NCBI GenBank assembly: GCA_002391525.1
Contig: DGFE01000008.1
Coordinates: 1-31,692 of the forward strand
Direction of reading: 5' to 3'
DNA length: 31,692 bases
Source: Competibacteraceae bacterium UBA3908
GTDB lineage: Bacteria > Pseudomonadota > Gammaproteobacteria > Competibacterales > Competibacteraceae
Shown: positions 14,563 through 22,977 of the stretch, in pieces
Layout of the letters: each line of letters opens with the position of its first letter
Numbering within the stretch: position 1 is the first letter of the stretch
Program-made: the position numbers and the translations under genes
Notes under the pieces: model-generated
The model's input: the letters and a program-made list of their open reading frames with translations, nothing else
Databases searched by the model: none
What the model was told of the DNA's origin: nothing

Positions 14563-16176
14563 ATGTCGTCGTCCCGACCCCGGCTCAAGCTGCGCCACCT
14601 GCTGCTGGCGGTCAACCTGACGGTATTGTGGCTGCCGCTGCTGGGACTGGAGGCGCTGCGACTGTACGACAGCGCCCTGGTGCGCCAGACCGAATCGGAA
14701 CTGATCGCCCAGGCCGCCTTCGTCGCCGCCAGTTACCGCGCGACCCTGGCGCGGCTGGCGCCCCAGGCCATGGCCGATCCGGCGTATGGCGTGCCACTCG
14801 CCGCGCCCTGGCGGGACCTGTACGGCGGCGAAACCCGTTGGCGACCGCGCCCGGCGCGACTGGATCTGGCCGAGGACACGGTGTACCCGCCACCTCCGGA
14901 CCCCACCGCGCCGGCCGTTCCGCCCGATCCGCACGCCCAGGCCGTCGGCCAGGAACTGCAAGCGCTGCTGCACGACGCGCAGGTCATGACCCTGGCGGGT
15001 ATCGCGGTCACAGACATGCGGGGCACGGTAGTGGTGACCACCGGACCCAGTTCGGGCCGTTCCCTGGCGGAGTTCGAGGAAGTGCGGCGGGCCTTGACCG
15101 GCGAACCGGTGAGTCTGTTGCGCCAGCGCATTCCCGACTCGCCTCCGCCCGCTATCGGCTCCATCAGTCGCGGCACGCTCCTGCGGGTGTTCGTCGCCGC
15201 GCCAATCCTGCAGGGACAACGCATCGTCGCGGTAGTCCTGCTGTGGCGCACACCGATCGCGCTCTCCCAGGTGCTCCACGGCAAACGCTATCACCTGCTG
15301 CTGGCGGCGGCGTTGCTGCTGGGCACCGTGGTGCTGATGTCGGCGTTCACCTCCTTCACGGTGGCGCGGCCGCTTCAGGCGCTGGTGCGGCAGGCGCAAC
15401 GCGCCACCGCCGGCGAAAAAGGCGCGGTGACGCCGCTGGTCCGGCCGGTCACGCGGGAAATCGCCGAGCTGTCGCACGCGGTGGCGGCGATGGCGCGCCA
15501 TCTGGAACAGCGCGCGGACTATATCCGCACCTTCGCCGCCCAAGTCTCCCACGAATTCAAGACCCCGCTGGCGGCCATCCGGGGCGCGGTGGAGTTGCTT
15601 CACGATCATGGCGACACCATGATCGCCGCCGAGCGCGAACGGTTTCTGGGCCATCTCGATCAGGACGCCGCGCGGCTTGATCGCCTGGTGCGGCGGTTGC
15701 TGGAACTGGCCCGCGCCGACGTCATGCAGGTCTCGGCCACCGACCGCGCCGAGGTCGCCGCCGTGGTCCGCCGTCTCGCCGCCCGTTACCAGGAGGCCGG
15801 GTTGCGGGTCACCGTGCTCGAACCATTGTCCGAGGTGAGCGTGGCCATGGCGGAGGACGTGCTGGAATCCATCCTGAGCAATCTGCTCGATAACGCCCGG
15901 CAACACGGCGGCGATGCCGTCACCGTGGCCGTGACCTGCCCGGCGCCTGCCCATTTGCTGATCGAGATCGGTGACAACGGTCCCGGCATCTCGGCGGCCA
16001 ACGCGGCGCGGGTGTTCGAGCCGTTCTTCACCACCGCCCGGGCGCGGGGCGGTACGGGCCTGGGTTTGGCCGTGGTCAAATCCCTGTTGACCGCGCACCG
16101 AGGCGTCATCGAATTGGGGGAAAGCGCGGCGGGAACGCGGCTGCGGATCCGCCTGCCGCTCGGGATGGCGGCGTGA
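14563..16176 (+). CDS. Sensor histidine kinase paired with the response regulator
   Basis: A protein of 537 residues. It has one membrane helix near residues 10-32, a periplasmic sensor region to about 240 with a proline-rich part (PPPPDPTAPAVPPDPHAQ), and a second helix near 243-268. HAMP-like sequence and the dimerisation helix follow, with the phosphorylated His330 in QVSHEFKTPLAAIRG. The ATPase domain shows the N box SNLLDNARQHGG, IGDNGPGIS and GGTGLGLAVV. All motifs are intact. The sensed signal is unknown; given the neighbours, envelope or surface-assembly status is a reasonable guess. A further gene lies 174 bases downstream on the same strand. Confidence 0.92.
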   Translation: MSSSRPRLKLRHLLLAVNLTVLWLPLLGLEALRLYDSALVRQTESELIAQAAFVAASYRATLARLAPQAMADPAYGVPLAAPWRDLYGGETRWRPRPARLDLAEDTVYPPPPDPTAPAVPPDPHAQAVGQELQALLHDAQVMTLAGIAVTDMRGTVVVTTGPSSGRSLAEFEEVRRALTGEPVSLLRQRIPDSPPPAIGSISRGTLLRVFVAAPILQGQRIVAVVLLWRTPIALSQVLHGKRYHLLLAAALLLGTVVLMSAFTSFTVARPLQALVRQAQRATAGEKGAVTPLVRPVTREIAELSHAVAAMARHLEQRADYIRTFAAQVSHEFKTPLAAIRGAVELLHDHGDTMIAAERERFLGHLDQDAARLDRLVRRLLELARADVMQVSATDRAEVAAVVRRLAARYQEAGLRVTVLEPLSEVSVAMAEDVLESILSNLLDNARQHGGDAVTVAVTCPAPAHLLIEIGDNGPGISAANAARVFEPFFTTARARGGTGLGLAVVKSLLTAHRGVIELGESAAGTRLRIRLPLGMAA

Positions 16177-16350
16177 TCACTCCGGTGCGGTTTATACCAT
16201 CATCTCGACACACCATGCCGCCTGACCGGTAAGGGTCCTGATTTTTCCGGGTGGAGTCGCCCTCGCGGTTGGGTGACAGTCTGTATACTTTCCGGCGCTT
16301 GCAACCTCCGGTTCAACCGATTCATTCGCGACGCCACGAGGGCCATCCTG

Positions 16351-19300
16351 ATGCGCACCGGTACGCTGTCCGTTCGCCACCGCTTCATCGTCCGGTTGAT
16401 CCTGCCGTTGTTCCTGTTGGGGTCGGGACTTCTCGCGCCGCCGGGGCGGGCCGCCGAGTTGCCCGCCAGCGTGCTGGCCGCCGTCCCGCCCGCCTTGCAG
16501 CCCTGGGTGGACTGGGTGCTGCGCGACCGGCCGGAGCGGCGCTGTCCCGTGAATTACGAGGCGGTGGACCGGCGCCAGTGTGTCTGGCTGTCGGCGCTGA
16601 CGCTCGATCTCGATGCCCGGGGCGGCGAGTTCGGTCAGCAGGTGCGCAGCGACAGCGAAAGCTGGTTGACCCTGCCCGGCGACCGGCGCCATTGGCCGCA
16701 GGACGTGCGGCTGGACGAGCAACCCATACCGGTGCTGGAGCGGAACGGGCGACCGGCGCTCAAGGCGTTTCCCGGTGAGCATCGGATCAGCGGGCGGTTT
16801 GTCTGGCGGGCGTTACCGGACTCGATCCGCGTTCCCCCTGCCAACGCCTTGCTGGAACTGCGCATCGACGGTCGGCCCGTGACGGTATCCCGGCTGGAGG
16901 ACGACGGCGTGCTGTGGCTGCGCCAGCGCCCGACCGAACCGGCGCAGCAGGACGATCTCGACCTGCAGGTCTTCCGGCTGTTGACCGACGGGATTCCGTT
17001 CGCGGTCGTCACCCGCCTGGATTTGCGGGTGTCCGGCCAGGCGCGGGAGGAGGTGCTCGGTCCCGTGCTGTTACCGGACTTCCTGCCGCTGGCCCTGGAC
17101 AGTCCGCTGCCGGCCCGGTTGGAGCCGGATGGTCGGCTGCGGGTGCAACTGCGACCGGGAAGCTGGACGATCAGCCTGACCGCCCGTCACCGCGGACCGG
17201 TGGACGCGCTGGCCTGGCCTGCCGTCGCCCCACCCTGGCCCCAGCAGGAAATCTGGAGCTTCCAGGCGCAAAATCTGCTGCGGGTGGTCCAGGTGGGCGG
17301 CGCGCCGGCGCTCGATCCGGCGCAGACCAATCTGCCGGCGGAATGGCGGCAATGGCCAGCCTATCTGGCGCAGCCCGGCGACACGTTGCGCTTCGTCACG
17401 CGCACGCGGGGCGATACCGAAACCGCCCCGGAACGCCTGACCCTGGAGCGCACCCTGTGGCTGGATTTCGCGGGCGGCGGCTACACCGCGCAGGATCGCC
17501 TGAGCGGCAGTCTGAACCGGACTCGGCTGGAAGCCGCGCCCGCGCTCCGGCTCGGCCGGGTGGAGATCAACGGCGAGGATCAGTTCATCACCCAACTGCC
17601 GGAGGCCGGGACGGCCGGGGTGGAGGTGCGGCAGTTGAACGATCTGCGACTGGTCGCCGACAGCCGGCTGGAGCCTGCCGCCATCGACGACCTGCCGGCG
17701 GTCGGCTGGCGCATCGCCCCGCAGAGCATCGGCACCACGCTCAACTTGCCGCCCGGCTGGCGATTGCTGGCGGCGTCCGGTCCGGACAGCGCCGGCAACG
17801 CCTGGCTGTATTCCTGGAATCTGCTCGATTTGTTCGTGGTCCTCGTCATCACCTTCGGTTTCGCCAAACTGTGGGACTGGCGCTGGGGGATCGTGGCGCT
17901 GTTCGGCATGGCGCTGAGCTACCACGAAGCCAACGCGCCGCTGTACGTCTGGCTCAACGTGCTGGCGGCGGTCGCCCTGTTGCGCGTGCTGCCGCCGGGG
18001 CGGTTTCGGGCCGTGGTGAATCTTTATCGTCGGCTGGCGCTGCTGGCGTTGCTGGTGATCGGCGCGCTGTTCGCCGTACAGCAGGTTCGTAGCGCGCTGT
18101 ATCCACAACTGGAACCGTTCGCCTTCGGGGCGTTGCTGGCCGAGTCCGACCGTGTAATGCGGGCCAATGCGCCGATACCCCAGGCTCTGGATGAAATCCA
18201 GACCTACAATCGCGCTCCGGCTTCGGTCGCGCCGGGTAAGGGTGATCGCCTGAAAAAGCTTCAGCAGCAATACACGCCCGACATCAAGGTCCAGACCGGT
18301 CCCGGTCTGCCGGTGTGGAACTGGCAGCGGGCCACCCTGCGCTGGAATGGGCCGGTCGCCACCGACGAGCGGCTGCGTCTGTGGCTGTTGCCGCCCTGGG
18401 GCACGCGCATTCTGCTGCTGGTCGGCCTGACGCTGCTCCTCGCCATGGGCGCACGGGTGTTCATCGCGGTTGGGCGGAAAATCCCCCCGGCTTCGCCACC
18501 CCCCTTTGACAAAGGGGGGTTGAGAGGAATTTCTTCGTCACCCTCCTTTGGCAAAGGGGAACAAGGGGGGATTTCTTCGTCACCCTCCTTTGGCAAAGGG
18601 GAACAAGGGGGGATTTCTTCGTCACCCTCCTTTGAAAAAGGGGGGCAAGGGGGGATTTCTTCGTCACCCCCCTTTGACAAAGGGGGGCAAGGGGGGATTT
18701 CTCTGCCACCAGGCGGAAGCGTGGCCGTAGCGGTGCTGTCCTTGCTGTTGGCCGCGCCGCTGCTCGGAACCGCCACAGCGGCCCGCGCGGAACTGCCGTC
18801 GCCGGCACTGCTGGAGGAATTGCGCGCCCGGCTGACCGAACCGCCGGACTGCCAGCGTTGCGGCGATCTGGCGGCGCTGAGGCTCGCTCTCAAGGGCGAT
18901 GAGTTGAAGCTGCGCCTGTCCCTGCAGGCCCAGGTGGATGCCGCCGTGCCCCTGCCGCTGCCGCGCGAGGGGCTGATCGTTCGGGCGGTCGAACTGGACG
19001 GACAGGCCGCGATCCTGTACCGCGATCCGGCCCAGTTGGTGTGGTTGCGCCTGCCGGCGGGTCTGCACGAACTGACCGTGGCCGCCGCCGTGCCGGAGTC
19101 GGTCGCCGCCCTGCAACTGCCGCTGCCGATGACGCCGGGCCGGGTGGAGCTCGATACCGACGGCTGGCTGGTGGAAGGCTACGTCGAAGGCCGCGCCGAC
19201 CGGCAACTGCAACTGACCCGCCAGCGCCCCACCGCCGCCACGCCGCTGCAAGCCGGGGCGATGCCGCCGTTCGTGCGGGTCGAGCGGGACCTCGTGCTGG

Positions 19301-20673
19301 ACGTGGACTGGCGGGTGGAAACGCGGGTACGGCGGCTGAGTCAGGCCGACTCGGCGGCGGTGGTGGAAATCCCGCTGCTGCCCGGCGAACGGGTCACGAC
19401 GCCGGACATTCGGGTCCGCGATGGCCGGGTGCTGCTCAACCTGCCGCCGGACCGGACCGAGATCGCTTGGAGCGCGACTCTGAGCCGGAACGATTCGCTC
19501 CCGCTCCAGGCCGCGGAACGCGACGATTTCGTCGAGGTCTGGCAATTGCGCGCCGGGCCGCTCTGGCACGTGCAAAGCGCCGGAATTCCACTGGTGCGGC
19601 GGGTCGATGCCGAAGGCCAGTGGTTGCCCGAATGGCGACCCTGGCCGGGCGAGCGGGTGACCTTGACGGTCGGCCGGCCCGAAGGCGCGCCCGGCGGCAC
19701 CGCAACCATCGACCGGAGCGAGTTGCGGCTGAATCCCGGCCAGCGCCTGAGCGAGGCGACGCTGGAGATGACCGTCCGCGCCAGTCGCGGCGCCGACCAG
19801 ACCGTGACCTTGCCGTCCGGCGCGGTGCTGACCGGCGTTCGGATCAACGACGTTCAACAACCGCTCCGGCAGCAGGGTCAGCAGGTCGTATTGCCGCTGA
19901 CCCCCGGCGTCCAGCGGGTCGTGCTGGTCTGGCGCAACGAACAGGGCATCGGCGTCCGCTATACGACGCCCGTGGTGAATTTGGGCGGTCCCAGCGTCAA
20001 CAGTACCGTGAGCGTGAATCTGCCGCGCAATCGCTGGGTGCTGCTGGCCGGCGGGCCGGTCATGGGGCCGGCGGTGCTGTTCTGGGGCGTGCTGCTGGTC
20101 ATGCTGGCCGGCGCGGTGGTTCTGAAGCGGGTCGGCGGTACGCCACTGCGCGTCCATCACTGGTTTCTGCTCGGCGTCGGGCTGAGCCAGAGTCATATTC
20201 TGGCCATCCTGGTCGTGGCGGGCTGGCTGTTGCTGCTGGCGTGGCGCAAGACCCGGGTCGAGCGGGAGATGGGCGCGCTCAGGTTCAATCTGTTGCAACT
20301 GGCGCTGGCACTGCTGACGCTGGCCGCCGGCGCGGCCCTGCTCGGGGCCATCGAACAGGGCTTGCTGGGGCCGCCGGACATGCGGATCGCCGGCAACGAT
20401 TCCAGCGCCTGGCGCTTGAACTGGTATCAGGACCGGGTCGACGGGCCGCTGCCGACCGCCTGGGTGATTTCCGCGCCCATGTTGCTCTATCGCGGTCTGA
20501 TGTTGACCTGGGCGTTGTGGCTGGCGCTGGCCGTGCTCAAGTGGCTGGGCTGGGCGTGGGACTGTTTCAGCACCGGCGGTTTGTGGCGGCGCTGGCGCCG
20601 GCGGAAAGGCGCGGACGCCGCGTCCTCCTCTCGCGCCGGGGGGAGCGAGATGGGGGGCGAGAGAGCCGGATGA
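16351..20673 (+). CDS. Giant polytopic envelope protein (1440 residues) with in-frame repeat array
   Basis: I do not recognise a named family. A signal peptide (LILPLFLLGSGLLAPPGRAA) is followed by a beta-rich periplasmic part with paired cysteines (RRCPVNYEAVDRRQC), a helix cluster at about 485-590, another helix near 686-706, and a repeat-encoded linker at about 711-782. A second signal-peptide-like segment (AVLSLLLAAPLLGTATAARA) starts a second beta-rich part with PDCQRCGDLAALRL. The ending holds several helices and a basic tail. The two halves look like diverged copies of one plan. The ATG at 16351 has GAGG 9 bases upstream; a weak TATACT lies at 16284-16289. A GTG at 18721 with GGCGGA upstream could alternatively start a separate second gene. 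It precedes the ABC exporter genes and probably shares their operon. Confidence 0.75.
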   Translation: MRTGTLSVRHRFIVRLILPLFLLGSGLLAPPGRAAELPASVLAAVPPALQPWVDWVLRDRPERRCPVNYEAVDRRQCVWLSALTLDLDARGGEFGQQVRSDSESWLTLPGDRRHWPQDVRLDEQPIPVLERNGRPALKAFPGEHRISGRFVWRALPDSIRVPPANALLELRIDGRPVTVSRLEDDGVLWLRQRPTEPAQQDDLDLQVFRLLTDGIPFAVVTRLDLRVSGQAREEVLGPVLLPDFLPLALDSPLPARLEPDGRLRVQLRPGSWTISLTARHRGPVDALAWPAVAPPWPQQEIWSFQAQNLLRVVQVGGAPALDPAQTNLPAEWRQWPAYLAQPGDTLRFVTRTRGDTETAPERLTLERTLWLDFAGGGYTAQDRLSGSLNRTRLEAAPALRLGRVEINGEDQFITQLPEAGTAGVEVRQLNDLRLVADSRLEPAAIDDLPAVGWRIAPQSIGTTLNLPPGWRLLAASGPDSAGNAWLYSWNLLDLFVVLVITFGFAKLWDWRWGIVALFGMALSYHEANAPLYVWLNVLAAVALLRVLPPGRFRAVVNLYRRLALLALLVIGALFAVQQVRSALYPQLEPFAFGALLAESDRVMRANAPIPQALDEIQTYNRAPASVAPGKGDRLKKLQQQYTPDIKVQTGPGLPVWNWQRATLRWNGPVATDERLRLWLLPPWGTRILLLVGLTLLLAMGARVFIAVGRKIPPASPPPFDKGGLRGISSSPSFGKGEQGGISSSPSFGKGEQGGISSSPSFEKGGQGGISSSPPFDKGGQGGISLPPGGSVAVAVLSLLLAAPLLGTATAARAELPSPALLEELRARLTEPPDCQRCGDLAALRLALKGDELKLRLSLQAQVDAAVPLPLPREGLIVRAVELDGQAAILYRDPAQLVWLRLPAGLHELTVAAAVPESVAALQLPLPMTPGRVELDTDGWLVEGYVEGRADRQLQLTRQRPTAATPLQAGAMPPFVRVERDLVLDVDWRVETRVRRLSQADSAAVVEIPLLPGERVTTPDIRVRDGRVLLNLPPDRTEIAWSATLSRNDSLPLQAAERDDFVEVWQLRAGPLWHVQSAGIPLVRRVDAEGQWLPEWRPWPGERVTLTVGRPEGAPGGTATIDRSELRLNPGQRLSEATLEMTVRASRGADQTVTLPSGAVLTGVRINDVQQPLRQQGQQVVLPLTPGVQRVVLVWRNEQGIGVRYTTPVVNLGGPSVNSTVSVNLPRNRWVLLAGGPVMGPAVLFWGVLLVMLAGAVVLKRVGGTPLRVHHWFLLGVGLSQSHILAILVVAGWLLLLAWRKTRVEREMGALRFNLLQLALALLTLAAGAALLGAIEQGLLGPPDMRIAGNDSSAWRLNWYQDRVDGPLPTAWVISAPMLLYRGLMLTWALWLALAVLKWLGWAWDCFSTGGLWRRWRRRKGADAASSSRAGGSEMGGERAG
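18480..18696. repeat. Tandem 42-bp repeats translated in frame (four units plus one divergent unit)
   Basis: Full units start at 18529, 18571, 18613 and 18655; a divergent 5' unit covers 18480-18528. Each unit holds a CCTTTG-n-CAAAGG palindrome, a second G-run and ATTTCTTCGTCA. Because 42 is a multiple of three, each adds 14 residues (ISSSPSFGKGEQGG and variants). It is the same half-unit as in the HupE gene, here head-to-tail. Confidence 0.95.
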
Positions 20674-20697
20674 TGGCGGAACGGATATGATGGGTCG

Positions 20698-21729
20698 ATG
20701 AAGCGACGGGGGGTTTTCTGGACGGTCATCGCGCTCGGGGCGTTGATGATCGCCGGTGTCGCGGCGTGGCGGCTGCTCGGTCCGGTGGCGGTGGAAACCG
20801 CGCAACCGACCCGGGGCCCGGCGGTGCAGGCGGTCTACGCCACCGGCACCGTGGAACCGATTATCATGTTGCCGATTGCGCCGCGCAGCGCTGGCCGTTT
20901 GCTGGAACTCAAGGCCGACGAGGGCGAGCAGGTTCGCGCGGGCCAGGAACTCGCCCGGCTGGAGGACGCGGATTTGCAGCGCTCGGTGGACGAACTGGCG
21001 GCGCGGGCGCGGTTCGCCAAGGCGCAATTCGACCGGGCTCAGACCTTGCTCGACCGGGGCCTGGGCACGGCGCTGGAGCGCGACCGGGCGCGTTCCGAAT
21101 GGCAGGCGGCGGAGGCGGCGCTGGCGCGCGCCCGCGCGTTGCGGTCCTTCATGACCCTGACCGCCCCGGCGGACGGCCAAATTCTGCGCCGCGACGGCGA
21201 AGTGGGCCAGTTGATCCCCGCCAATCAACCGATCTTCTACGTCTCCGGTCCGGCCTCGCTGCGAATCACCGCCGAGGTCGACGAGGAAGACATCGCGCTG
21301 GTGCAGCCCGGCCAGCAGGTATTGATCCGCGCGCCCGCCCTGCCGGACCGGATCATCGACGGACGGGTCGCCGCCATCACTCCCAAGGGCGATCCGGTCA
21401 GTCGCAGTTTTCGGGTGCGCATCGAACCCGTGGGTGATTCTCCGCTGCGCATCGGCATGACCGCCGAGGTGAACATCGTCGTGACCGAACGGGCCAATGC
21501 GCTGCTGGTGCCGGCGACCGCCGTGGTCGACAACCACGTCTGGGTCGTGCGCGATGGCCGCCTGCACCGCCAGCCGGTTGAGACCGGCATCGACGGCGAG
21601 GCGAAAACCGAGATCGTCTCCGGTGTGACCGAGACCGATGCCATCGTCGTCAGTCCTGGGGCCGGCCTGCAAGAGGGGCGGCGGGTCCGCGCCCTGTCCG
21701 GTTCGGCTGCCGCGGCCAGGGCCGGTTGA
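20698..21729 (+). CDS. Periplasmic adaptor subunit of ABC exporter (HlyD/MacA-like)
   Basis: A protein of 343 residues with an N-terminal anchor helix (VIALGALMIAGVAAW). The lipoyl-like half motif GRLLELKADEGEQVRAGQEL comes next, then a coiled-coil hairpin at about 95-145 (FAKAQFDRAQTLLDRGLGTA). The second lipoyl half is APADGQILRRDGEVGQ, and the beta-barrel and membrane-proximal domains have RITAEVDEEDIALVQPGQQV. This is the order seen in MacA/HlyD adaptors, which link an inner-membrane pump to an outer-membrane channel. It starts 24 bases after the giant protein gene and ends 3 bases before the permease start, so the genes are one transcription unit. No outer-membrane channel gene is in the window. 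The substrate is unknown; a link to the surface system upstream is possible. Confidence 0.9.
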   Translation: MKRRGVFWTVIALGALMIAGVAAWRLLGPVAVETAQPTRGPAVQAVYATGTVEPIIMLPIAPRSAGRLLELKADEGEQVRAGQELARLEDADLQRSVDELAARARFAKAQFDRAQTLLDRGLGTALERDRARSEWQAAEAALARARALRSFMTLTAPADGQILRRDGEVGQLIPANQPIFYVSGPASLRITAEVDEEDIALVQPGQQVLIRAPALPDRIIDGRVAAITPKGDPVSRSFRVRIEPVGDSPLRIGMTAEVNIVVTERANALLVPATAVVDNHVWVVRDGRLHRQPVETGIDGEAKTEIVSGVTETDAIVVSPGAGLQEGRRVRALSGSAAAARAG

Positions 21730-21732
21730 GCC

Positions 21733-22977
21733 GTGTCGATTCGGCTGGCCATCGCCGTCACCCATCTGGTCAACCGCAAGCGACCCACGCTGGTCTCGCT
21801 TACCGGCATCGTGCTCGGAGTGGCGTTCTTCCTGGCCGTGTCGTCGCTGATGCGTGGCTCCGAGCGGGATTTCATCAAACGGTTGATCGACAACAGCCCG
21901 CACATCACCGTCTCCGACGAATACCGCAATCCCCAACTGCAACCGGCGGTCGTCCGTTGGCCCGAAGGCGCCGTCGAGGTGCGGCGGGTCAAGCCGCTGA
22001 CCGAGGTTCGCGGGATTCGCGGCCATGCCCGGAAATTGGCTTTCATCGAATCCCTGCCTGGCCTGCGCGCGGCCCCGGTGCTGATGGGTTCGGTGGTGCT
22101 GACCTTCGCCGGGCGTATCGAAGGCGTCACGCTCAGCGGGATCGTGCCGGCGAAAACCAAAGGGGTATCCACTATCGAGGAGAAGTTTACCCAGGGCTCG
22201 CTGGACGCGCTGGCCGCCAACCCGAACGGCATCGTGATCGGCGTGGGACTGGCCAAGAAGTTCGGCCTGGAAATGGGCAGCGTCGTGAACGCCGCCTCGC
22301 CGGGCGGCGAGGTGCGCACCCTGAAAGTGGTCGGCATGTTTCGCACCGGCAACGCCAACTACGACGAAACCCAGACCTTCGCGCTGCTCAAGCGGGTCCA
22401 GGGCTTGCTGGACCGGCCCAACCGGATCAACCGCTTCATCATCCAGCTCGACGATCCCTACGCCGCCCGGGATGTGGCGGCCGTCATCGAAGAGCGGACC
22501 GGCTATAAATCCGTGTCCTGGCTGGAAGCCTCGGAGGATTTGATGAGCGTGCTGCTGGTGCGCAACCTGATCATGTACAGCGTGGTCTCGGCGATCCTGG
22601 TGGTGGCGGCGTTCGGCATCTACAACACCATTTCGACCATCGTCATGGAAAAGACCCACGACATCGCCATTCTCAAGTCGATGGGCTTTCACGCTCGCGA
22701 CGTTCGCCGGATTTTTCTGGCGGAGGGCGTGATGCTGGGTCTGATCGGCAGTCTGCTCGGGCTGGCGCTGGGACTCGGGCTGATGGCATTGCTGGCGCGG
22801 GTCGAAATCAAACCGCCTGGCGCCACCGAACTCGTTCACCTGCCGATCTACTGGGGCTACGAGCAATACCTGTTGGCCGCCGGTTTCGCGCTGGCGTCGG
22901 CGGTGGGCGCGGCCTATCTGCCGGCCCGCAAGGCGGGGCGGGTCCAGCCGGTGACGATCCTGCGGGGCATGGGATGA
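21733..22977 (+). CDS. ABC transporter permease, FtsX/MacB/LolC type
   Basis: A protein of 414 residues from a GTG start. It has one helix near the N-terminus (LTGIVLGVAFFLAVSSL), a large periplasmic domain at about 40-275, and three C-terminal helices (NLIMYSVVSAILVVAAFGIY, then MLGLIGSLLGLALGLGLMAL and LAAGFALASAVGAAYLPARK). The coupling segment EKTHDIAILKSMGFHARDVR follows the second helix, and the end is ILRGMG. This is the FtsX-like permease plan of MacB and LolCE, which push substrates from the periplasmic side rather than through the membrane. The ATPase start overlaps its stop codon (ATGA). With a separate ATPase it is closer to the LolCDE/DevCA arrangement than to one-chain MacB. Confidence 0.92.
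   Translation: MSIRLAIAVTHLVNRKRPTLVSLTGIVLGVAFFLAVSSLMRGSERDFIKRLIDNSPHITVSDEYRNPQLQPAVVRWPEGAVEVRRVKPLTEVRGIRGHARKLAFIESLPGLRAAPVLMGSVVLTFAGRIEGVTLSGIVPAKTKGVSTIEEKFTQGSLDALAANPNGIVIGVGLAKKFGLEMGSVVNAASPGGEVRTLKVVGMFRTGNANYDETQTFALLKRVQGLLDRPNRINRFIIQLDDPYAARDVAAVIEERTGYKSVSWLEASEDLMSVLLVRNLIMYSVVSAILVVAAFGIYNTISTIVMEKTHDIAILKSMGFHARDVRRIFLAEGVMLGLIGSLLGLALGLGLMALLARVEIKPPGATELVHLPIYWGYEQYLLAAGFALASAVGAAYLPARKAGRVQPVTILRGMG

Noticed and set aside
13771..16098. Open frame of 775 codons on the minus strand
   Set aside because: It is antisense to the response regulator and kinase, whose motifs are all intact.
18529..18696. CRISPR array or genuine protein repeat domain
   Set aside because: The units are contiguous, palindromic at DNA level, and match an element in an unrelated gene, so they are DNA repeats that happen to be translated.
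18664..22866. Open frame of 1400 codons on the minus strand
   Set aside because: It is antisense to the giant protein, the adaptor and the permease; the product has no recognisable domain and antisense-type composition.
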